Origin: SAR116 cluster bacterium
Lineage (GTDB): Bacteria > Pseudomonadota > Alphaproteobacteria > Puniceispirillales > UBA1172
NCBI GenBank assembly: GCA_002691725.1
Contig: NZIT01000004.1
Coordinates: 1 to 12,054 of the forward strand
DNA length: 12,054 nucleotides
Direction: 5' to 3'
Part shown: positions 6,633-12,054 of the stretch, in pieces
Layout of the letters: every line of letters begins with the position of its first letter
Position numbering within the stretch: the stretch's first letter is position 1
Notes under the pieces: model-generated
Told to the model about the DNA's origin: nothing
The model's input: the letters and a program-made list of their open reading frames with translations, nothing else
The model's database searches: none
Made by a program: the position numbers and the translations under genes

Positions 6633-7943
6633 TTAATGCTTTTGCATAATAGCAAGCACCTTATTCATATCAGGCATATGCCGCAAGTCTCCTAGCGCAT
6701 GGCTAAGACGCTTTTGCGTTTCAGGATCACAAGATGCGGCTAATGTATCAAATTTCTGCCGCAGAACATCATCACTTACCGGCGCTTCCGGATCACCAAT
6801 CGCCTCAGTCGGGGCAGATGAAAATCGCCCGCCCTCTGTCGTCTCAATACTGGCTATGGCAAGCCGACGTTTGGGGAACTCGGCATTAAAATCATCATTG
6901 CTGATGACATTTACTTTTCTTGCCATGGCTTGAATATTGGGATTGGTTAAGCCAGCAGTTGATATCTCATCAACGCCAATCGTTCCATGGCAAGCCGCTA
7001 CCGCCACCGAAAATGGCAGCGAGTACTGCGCTTCCTCGGTGTTTTCAGCCATTGAGCATAACCGCACCGCCTCATCAAAGCTGCTAATCTCAATATTGGC
7101 AATCTGATCAGCGGTGATGTCATGATGCTTAATCAGATCAAGCACCGCTTCCACCGCCGGCTGTGCCCACCGACAAACAGGGTAGAGCTTTATATATTGC
7201 TCATCCATATAATAATGCTGGCCTAGATCAGCCCAATGATCAGCCACATCTTTGCCCTCAATACTGACAGCAGGGGCGCCAGTAAAGCCATCTGCCGCCA
7301 GATATACCGCGCTCACCCCTGCCATCGCGCCCCATCCAGAGCCATCCTTGACCATAGTTGGAGTATCAATACAGCGCATCATCTGGCTTCGTGGGCCATG
7401 ATATTCGGCAATACCCATAGCATGACGCATTTGGCTCTCATTCAATTTCATCAGACGGGCGCCTATCGCCGCTACCGTGACCGCAATCCAAGCGCCTGAT
7501 GTATGATAATCCGATGTGCTGGCATGCAGACTAATGCCTGCCCTTGTGCCAAACTCATATCCTAGCACCATGGCTGTCATAATCTCTTGGCTATCATCAA
7601 TGCCTTCCGCCTCAGCAATCGCCATGATGCCGGGGATAAGCCCACAGCCAATATGCCCCTTGGTCAATTTCTGCCCATCATGAGCATCAAGCGCATCTAT
7701 GCTCATAGCATTGGCAAGCGCTGCCCCAACCGGGCTGACCTTGCGTCCATCCCACCAAAGGCTGGCGCCTGCGCCACCAAACATTCTGGCGGCATGGTTG
7801 CGGATTATTGCTGATAATTCGGTTTTTGAGGCGGCAGCAGATACGCCTATAGTGTCAAACATCGAGCGAAAGGCGTTATGCTTGACGCTTGACGGGAAGT
7901 CCTGCCATTGGCTGTTGCGAATATAGTCGATTATCTTGGTCAT
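6633..7943 (-). CDS. MmgE/PrpD family protein
   Basis: This 436-residue protein has the normal family length. MmgE/PrpD enzymes include 2-methylcitrate dehydratase, cis-aconitate decarboxylase and iminodisuccinate epimerase; many members have unknown substrates. Visible family features are an N-terminal all-helical domain with IDALDAHDG (about 81-89), a YEFGTR segment near 130, the VKDGSGWGAMAGVSA block followed by GFTGAP (about 198-223), and a C-terminal mixed domain beginning near 250 with YPVCRW. The ATG start at 7943 has only a weak purine stretch upstream. It sits 43 bases after the threonine aldolase-like gene and before the Rieske gene. No prpB/prpC (methylcitrate cycle) genes are nearby, so I would not call it PrpD; a role on the hydroxy-acid product of this operon is inferred. 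Confidence 0.9.
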   Translation of the reverse strand: MTKIIDYIRNSQWQDFPSSVKHNAFRSMFDTIGVSAAASKTELSAIIRNHAARMFGGAGASLWWDGRKVSPVGAALANAMSIDALDAHDGQKLTKGHIGCGLIPGIMAIAEAEGIDDSQEIMTAMVLGYEFGTRAGISLHASTSDYHTSGAWIAVTVAAIGARLMKLNESQMRHAMGIAEYHGPRSQMMRCIDTPTMVKDGSGWGAMAGVSAVYLAADGFTGAPAVSIEGKDVADHWADLGQHYYMDEQYIKLYPVCRWAQPAVEAVLDLIKHHDITADQIANIEISSFDEAVRLCSMAENTEEAQYSLPFSVAVAACHGTIGVDEISTAGLTNPNIQAMARKVNVISNDDFNAEFPKRRLAIASIETTEGGRFSSAPTEAIGDPEAPVSDDVLRQKFDTLAASCDPETQKRLSHALGDLRHMPDMNKVLAIMQKH

Positions 7944-7986
7944 TTTATGTCATCTCGCTCTAATGGTTATCCTCATATTCAATGCG

Positions 7987-9039
7987 TTAAGACTTATGCC
8001 AATTCTTAAAGGCTAATTTGATGGCATCCACCGCCATATCATCAATATTCAGATGCATAACCAGACGTGTTTCTGATGTGCCGGGGGTGATTATAATACC
8101 CTGCTCTAGCAAGCTATTAGCAAGCTCATCGGGCGAGCCGTCAGCAAGGGTCAAAAAGATCATATTGGTGGCTGAACGTACCGATATTCCCGGAATAGTC
8201 GATAAAAATTGCGCGAGATCATGGGCATGAGCATGATCATCAGGCAGACGCGCAATATGATGATCCAGCGCATATAGACCTGCCGCCGCCAAGACCCCGA
8301 CTTGCCGCATAGCACCGCCAAGATATTTACGCACCCGTAACGCTTTATGGATGAAATCAGCTGAGCCACATAGAACAGAACCCGCAGGCGCACCAAGCCC
8401 TTTCGACAGGCATACCGAAACCGTATCCGCCACATCTGCCAGATCATTAGGCATGATGTCCAGCGCCGTCACGGCATTAAAAAATCTTGCCCCATCAAGA
8501 TGAATATTTAATCCTGCTTGCCTACCAGCCGCCGCCGACGCCTTAATCCTGGCAAGCGAGATTGCCTCACCATGCCATGTATTTTCCAGACATAACAGCC
8601 GTGATATCGGGCAATGAATATCATCAGGTTTTACCGCCGCCAAAATATCTTCGGGATTTAATGCGCCATCGGCAGCCGTCTCTAGCGGATCAAAGAATAT
8701 GCCACCAACGATAGACGCACCGCCCGCCTCATCGCAATAGACATGATAATCACGGCCGGTAATAATCTCATCTCCACGCTGGCAATGCACCAGCATAGCA
8801 ATCAGATTACTCATCGTGCCTGAACTGACAAATAATCCTGCCTCTTTGCCAAGCATTTGTGCGACTCTATCCTGAAGCAGATTGACGGTTGGATCATCTT
8901 GATAGACGTCATCACCGACTGCGGCTTCTGCCATGGCTTGCCGCATACCTGCGACTGGCTTGGATACCGTATCAGAACGTAAATCTATAAATGCCGATTG
9001 AGTGTCTAGAGATGATCTGGCATTTGCGTAGTTATTCAT
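7987..9039 (-). CDS. Threonine aldolase-like PLP-dependent lyase
   Basis: This 350-residue fold-type I PLP enzyme belongs to the low-specificity threonine aldolase / beta-eliminating lyase family. These cleave beta-hydroxy amino acids to glycine and an aldehyde; close relatives act on beta-methylaspartate-type substrates. Family marks are IDLRSDTVSKP near 18-28, GDDVYQDDPT (42-51), SSGTMSN (72-78), LDGARFFNA (181-189) and the PLP-binding lysine in LSKGLGAPAG (Lys213). The length is normal. The ATG (9037-9039) overlaps the stop of the upstream enolase-superfamily gene as ATGA, so the two are translationally coupled, with AGG about 8 bases upstream in that gene. Coupling to a dehydratase and a PrpD-like protein suggests a dedicated catabolic step rather than general glycine supply; this is inference. 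Confidence 0.91.
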   Translation of the reverse strand: MNNYANARSSLDTQSAFIDLRSDTVSKPVAGMRQAMAEAAVGDDVYQDDPTVNLLQDRVAQMLGKEAGLFVSSGTMSNLIAMLVHCQRGDEIITGRDYHVYCDEAGGASIVGGIFFDPLETAADGALNPEDILAAVKPDDIHCPISRLLCLENTWHGEAISLARIKASAAAGRQAGLNIHLDGARFFNAVTALDIMPNDLADVADTVSVCLSKGLGAPAGSVLCGSADFIHKALRVRKYLGGAMRQVGVLAAAGLYALDHHIARLPDDHAHAHDLAQFLSTIPGISVRSATNMIFLTLADGSPDELANSLLEQGIIITPGTSETRLVMHLNIDDMAVDAIKLAFKNWHKS

Positions 9040-10268
9040 GATGCTGACCTATCATTTATGGAGGTTGGGTTTGGCCGAAAGTCTAATGGGTCGGGGGACA
9101 TCTCCAGATGCAGCATGTCGCCTGAATAAGGGTTTTGCCTTGCCACATCTTCATCCAATTCAACCCCTAATCCCGGCGCCTCAGGAACGACAACATAACC
9201 ATCTTCCATCTTCACAGGTGATTTCAGGATATCCGCATGAAACCCTCCCCATTGCTCAATGCTTTCAAGGATAAGGAAATTGGGCGATGCCGCAGCGACC
9301 TGAATATTGGCCGCCCCAACCAGAGGCCCACAATATAGATGCGGCGCAATCTGAGCATAATAGGACTCTGCCATTGAGGCAATTTTCTTGGCTTCAAGAA
9401 TACCGCCGACGCGGCCAAGATTCATTTGTAAGATAGACGCGGCGCTCTGGCTAAGCACTCGGCTAAACTCAAATCGTGTTGTCAGCCGCTCGCCAGTAGC
9501 AATTGGAATACTCGTCGCCGCCGCCACCTCTGCCATGCGTTCAGGCATATCAGGCGGCGTTGGCTCCTCAAACCATAGCGGATCATATGGCTCAATCGCT
9601 TTAGCCAGGCGTTTCGCCCCTGACACCGAAAACTGACCATGTGTGCCAAATAACAAATCCGCTTTATCGCCAACTGCCTGCCGAAGATGCTTGCAAAAGG
9701 CAACACTTTTCGCCAAATAGTCACGGTCTGGTTGACGCCCATCATATATGGTGTAGGGGCCTGCGGGATCAAATTTTAATGCCGTAAATCCTTTATCCAG
9801 ATAGTCCAGCGCCCGTTTTGCCGCAACATCTGGATCGCTATATACAGCATCGTCCCTGTCATCAGCATCAGGATAAATATAGGTATAGCTCCGTAAACGG
9901 TCACGCACCTTGCCGCCAATCAGATTATAAACAGGCTGATTTGCCGCCTTGCCGATAATATCCCAACACGCCATTTCCAGCCCTGACCATGCGCCCATCA
10001 TGGTCACATCCGGACGATGGGTAAAGCCAGAGCCATGCACGCGCCGTCCCATAGCTTCAATATCATGCGGGTTCATATCAATCATGTGGCGGCCAAAAAT
10101 ATCTTTGATGATATCGGCGATCACATGCGGGCTGACCGTCGCAACATAGCTTTCGCCATAACCAACTATGCCGTTATCTGTGACCAGCTTAACAAAAATA
10201 AAATAGCGGCCACCAAAACCTGGCGGCGGATTACCAACAACAAAAACCTCACAGTCCAGAAGTTTCAT
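9036..10268 (-). CDS. Mandelate racemase/muconate lactonizing-family enzyme (sugar-acid dehydratase-like)
   Basis: This 410-residue enolase-superfamily protein has an N-terminal capping domain (about 1-125) and a barrel domain with ALKFDP (Lys165, Asp167), GTHGQ (208-212), WFEEP (Glu234), TGER (Glu260) and IAPHLYCGP (His310). Distances 208-234-260-310 equal those of E. coli D-galactonate dehydratase ligands Asp183-Glu209-Glu235 and catalytic His285, and His210 lines up with DgoD His185. The first metal ligand, Asp in DgoD, is Gly208 here. The overall type suggests acid-sugar dehydration rather than KxK-type racemisation, but the missing ligand leaves chemistry uncertain. The start is ATG 10266-10268, with GGAGA 9 bases upstream. 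It is the first gene of the four-gene operon and overlaps the next gene by ATGA. Confidence 0.9.
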   Translation of the reverse strand: MKLLDCEVFVVGNPPPGFGGRYFIFVKLVTDNGIVGYGESYVATVSPHVIADIIKDIFGRHMIDMNPHDIEAMGRRVHGSGFTHRPDVTMMGAWSGLEMACWDIIGKAANQPVYNLIGGKVRDRLRSYTYIYPDADDRDDAVYSDPDVAAKRALDYLDKGFTALKFDPAGPYTIYDGRQPDRDYLAKSVAFCKHLRQAVGDKADLLFGTHGQFSVSGAKRLAKAIEPYDPLWFEEPTPPDMPERMAEVAAATSIPIATGERLTTRFEFSRVLSQSAASILQMNLGRVGGILEAKKIASMAESYYAQIAPHLYCGPLVGAANIQVAAASPNFLILESIEQWGGFHADILKSPVKMEDGYVVVPEAPGLGVELDEDVARQNPYSGDMLHLEMSPDPLDFRPNPTSINDRSAS

Positions 10269-10560
10269 GATGCAATATCTCCAAACGGTTCAACTATTAT
10301 TCTATGCCTTACCCCAATCATTCATTCAGATTAGATGAATATTAGCTATCGTCAATAGTGATAAATTGGTCGCGGCTTGAGTTATCTTTAGCACTAACTT
10401 TGGCGGCCTTCACAGCAATACTGTCTTTCGGTTGTAATAATGCTATGTTAGCTTGTGCAAGTGGTATGATGCCAATAACATATCGCTATATAGAGGCGAG
10501 AGTTTAAGCATAATAAACGTAAGGCATCATAAACTTTGGGTAGAATATGCAAGGATTATT
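10269..10560. promoter_or_regulatory. Divergent intergenic region between catabolic operon and rnd
   Basis: These 292 bases must contain start signals for both directions. On the minus strand TTGACG (10350-10355) is followed after 16 bases by TAATCT (10328-10333), a weak sigma-70-like candidate for the catabolic operon. On the plus strand TATGAT occurs at 10466-10471 without a good -35 box. An open frame extends the rnd gene upstream to a TTG at 10453, but ribosome-site evidence favours the start at 10561. I see no RNA gene, operator dyad or mobile element here. Confidence 0.35.
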
Positions 10561-11229
10561 ATGAGCAAAAAAACAAGTCATTCAGGGCAATCAGGTGCTG
10601 ATCCTTCCAATGTCGGGGAAAATATTCATCTCTATCATGATGATTTACCAGAAGGCCTGGACCTCGGCTCTGTCGTCGCCATTGATACCGAAACTATGGG
10701 GTTAAACCCGCATCGAGACAGGCTGTGCTTGGTGCAGTTATCATCAGGTGATGGTCAGGCGCATTTGGTCAAAATAGCCAAAGCGCATAAACCGGCACCA
10801 CGACTGGCCGCTATGCTTGCTGATCCAAAGGTGGAAAAGCTGTTTCATTTTGCGCGCTTTGATGTCAGCGTCCTGAGCCATAATATCGGTGCGATAAATG
10901 GCGCGATATATTGCACAAAAATAGCCTCAAAACTGGCGCGCACCTATACCGATCGCCACGGATTAGCTGAATTGGTGTCAGAAACGCTCCAGATATCGCT
11001 CTCAAAAGCGCAGCAATCATCCGATTGGGGGGCTGATACTCTGACCTTGGAACAAATGCATTATGCCGCCGCCGATGTACTCTATCTGCATCAGATTAGG
11101 ACGCGGCTCGATAAGATACTCGAACGCGAAGGCCGCATGGCAGAAGCCAAAGCCTGTTTTGCCTTTATGCCGACACGATGCGCGCTTGATCTAGGCGGCT
11201 TTGACAATATGGATATTTTTTCCCACTAA
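10561..11229 (+). CDS. rnd: RNase D-family 3'-5' exonuclease
   Basis: This 222-residue cytoplasmic DEDDy exonuclease is involved in RNA 3'-end trimming. The three exonuclease motifs are visible: AIDTETMGL (Asp42, Glu44), LFHFARFD (Asp101) and YAAADVLYL (Tyr168, Asp172). The HRDC domains of the E. coli-type enzyme are absent; the short form of just over 200 residues is common in Alphaproteobacteria. The start is ATG 10561 with AAGGA 5 bases before it. The frame continues 36 codons upstream to a TTG, but those codons lack a ribosome site and look non-coding. lptC follows after 38 bases, an order typical for alphaproteobacterial genomes. Confidence 0.92.
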   Translation: MSKKTSHSGQSGADPSNVGENIHLYHDDLPEGLDLGSVVAIDTETMGLNPHRDRLCLVQLSSGDGQAHLVKIAKAHKPAPRLAAMLADPKVEKLFHFARFDVSVLSHNIGAINGAIYCTKIASKLARTYTDRHGLAELVSETLQISLSKAQQSSDWGADTLTLEQMHYAAADVLYLHQIRTRLDKILEREGRMAEAKACFAFMPTRCALDLGGFDNMDIFSH

Positions 11230-11267
11230 ATAAGCGCATCACATTTTAATTATAGAATTGCACCATC

Positions 11268-11927
11268 ATGGCATCAGATCAAAACAAACCTAGCTTTGCC
11301 CCACGCGCCGCTGATAATAATGGCGACCAAAAAAGCGCCGCCTATGGTGGTCACCGCCTGCGCTACTTGCTGATCTTGGCTGGGATCATTAGCTTGGCCG
11401 GAGTTGGCAGTTTATTGATCTGGGAGCAAAATGACGCTGTCAATATTCAAGTCACAGCAATAGACGCTGACCTGCCTAGTGATAACAAAAGTTTCCGCCT
11501 TGAAGGCGCAACCTATAAAGGCAATACCGCCGAGGGTGAGGAATATGTTCTGTTCGCAGATGTCGCCACCGAAGATGCGGAACAGAAAGGCGTGATTACC
11601 CTGATTGCGCCGCGCGCCAAGCTCGATCAACCTGATCAACAGTCGATAACAGTTCGCTCAAATGAAGGCATTTATATTGAAAATGCGGAAGAACTAACCC
11701 TGATAGGACGTGTTGTTATTGTCCAGCCTGAGACTGGATACACGCTCTATACGGATGCGGCACGCGCCTATTTGGATGAAGGTATCCTGGAAAGCACCGA
11801 TGATGTGCAGGGCTATGGGCCTGATAGTATAATCACCGCCAAAGGGATGATTATCAATCGTAATACCAGTAATGTTGTTTTTACTGGCAAAACCCAGTTG
11901 ATTATCGAAAAAGAAAAGGAAAAGTAA
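11268..11927 (+). CDS. lptC: LPS export periplasmic anchor protein LptC
   Basis: This 219-residue protein has a polar N-terminal stretch, one membrane segment (about 32-52) and a periplasmic beta-rich OstA/LptC domain. LptC links the inner-membrane LptBFG ABC transporter to LptA and passes lipopolysaccharide toward the outer membrane. Support comes from the membrane anchor, repeated beta-strand patterns such as FRLEGATYKG, ITLIAPRAKLD, VRSNEGIYIENAEELTLIG and ITAKGMIINRN, and the position between rnd and a secreted protein start that fits lptA. The ATG at 11268 has no strong ribosome site. The tail ends in EKEKEK. The N-terminal 25 residues are rich in polar and charged residues. The sequence is typically poorly conserved, so the name depends partly on context. 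Confidence 0.85.
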   Translation: MASDQNKPSFAPRAADNNGDQKSAAYGGHRLRYLLILAGIISLAGVGSLLIWEQNDAVNIQVTAIDADLPSDNKSFRLEGATYKGNTAEGEEYVLFADVATEDAEQKGVITLIAPRAKLDQPDQQSITVRSNEGIYIENAEELTLIGRVVIVQPETGYTLYTDAARAYLDEGILESTDDVQGYGPDSIITAKGMIINRNTSNVVFTGKTQLIIEKEKEK

Positions 11928-11957
11928 AACCAGCGCGTTATGTTGAGAAAATAAGGT

Positions 11958-12008
11958 ATGGAAATGAGTATGAGTATGGGGATGAGTATGGGAATGAGTA
12001 TGGGAATA
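11958..12008 (+). repeat. Hexanucleotide ATG-rich repeat at the start of lptA
   Basis: ATG codons occur every 6 bases at 11958, 11964, 11970, 11976, 11982, 11988, 11994 and 12000. They alternate with GAA, AGT, AGT, GGG, AGT, GGA, AGT and GGA, giving a Met-Ser/Met-Gly ladder. All eight ATGs share one frame. The repeat also creates purine-rich GGGGATG and GGGAATG segments that resemble ribosome sites. Confidence 0.9.
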
Positions 12009-12054
12009 AGTGTCAAAAATTGGATCAAACTTGCTGTGATAACATCTGTTGCTA
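11964..12054 (+). CDS. lptA: Probable LptA, N-terminal fragment (3' end outside window)
   Basis: Only about 30 codons are visible. The N-terminus is an unusual (Met-Ser/Met-Gly) repeat followed by ISVKNWIKLAVITSVA, a lysine-containing stretch and hydrophobic core typical of a signal peptide. LptA is the periplasmic bridge that carries lipopolysaccharide from LptC to the outer-membrane LptD. The name rests on position 36 bases after lptC and on the signal peptide, not on domain homology, which lies outside the window. The start is ambiguous among eight in-frame ATGs; I chose 11964 because AAGG (11953-11956) lies 7 bases before it. ATG 11958 is only 1 base from that site. Confidence 0.65.
   Translation, partial: MSMSMGMSMGMSMGISVKNWIKLAVITSVA

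Noticed and set aside
10342..10485. Open frame of 47 codons on the minus strand upstream of the catabolic operon, with a protein-like ending
   Set aside because: It has no ATG or TTG, only one internal GTG giving 24 residues, and no ribosome site. It is probably chance, though a gene remnant cannot be excluded.
10453..10560. N-terminal extension of RNase D from a TTG at 10453
   Set aside because: The 36 extra codons lack a ribosome site and family homology, whereas ATG 10561 has AAGGA 5 bases upstream.
11813..12028. Minus-strand frame coding for an ILIP repeat protein
   Set aside because: It is the shadow of the ATG-rich hexanucleotide repeat and of lptC; no start signals and it opposes two co-directional genes.

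Overview
The window reads as chromosomal DNA of a Gram-negative alphaproteobacterium. The best evidence is the right end, where an RNase D gene is followed by lptC and the start of lptA, an order common in Alphaproteobacteria (usually continuing to lptB and rpoN beyond the window). Base composition is moderate, with AT-rich gaps. The transporter and catabolic content would fit a heterotrophic, possibly marine, member, but that part is inference.

Layout. (1) 1-2419, minus strand: a PotA/B/C-type ABC importer. The permease genes overlap by ATGA, and the ATPase gene runs off the left edge. No substrate-binding protein is visible. (2) 2675-5349, plus strand: a bufferin-type copper/metal-stress locus. 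It holds a DUF2282 precursor (bufA), a DUF692/MNIO modifying enzyme (bufB), the N-terminal part of the DUF2063 partner (bufC), the C-terminal part of an ECF sigma factor, and an intact NrsF (DUF1109) anti-sigma factor. (3) 5382-10268, minus strand: a four-gene catabolic operon, read in the order enolase-superfamily dehydratase, threonine aldolase-like lyase, MmgE/PrpD protein, Rieske oxygenase. (4) 10561-12054, plus strand: rnd, lptC and the start of lptA.

The most striking feature is in region 2. bufC stops just after its DUF2063 N-terminal domain, and within about 10 bases the sequence becomes sigma region 4 in another frame. This looks like a deletion that removed the 3' part of bufC and the 5' part of the sigma gene. 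The precursor, the MNIO enzyme and the anti-sigma factor (including two cysteines spaced like the metal-sensing pair of Caulobacter NrsF) all look intact. The locus appears to have lost its dedicated sigma factor while keeping the effector genes, and a sigma-70-like promoter candidate lies upstream of bufA. A 15-bp minisatellite coding for Q/T/N-rich pentapeptides follows the sigma remnant.

Short tandem duplications recur across the window: 13 bp at the potC/potA junction, 16 and 18 bp between bufA and bufB, 15 bp after the sigma remnant, and 6 bp at the start of lptA. A second point of interest is that the enolase-superfamily enzyme has Gly where the first metal-binding Asp is expected, while the other catalytic residues keep the spacing of E. 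coli DgoD.
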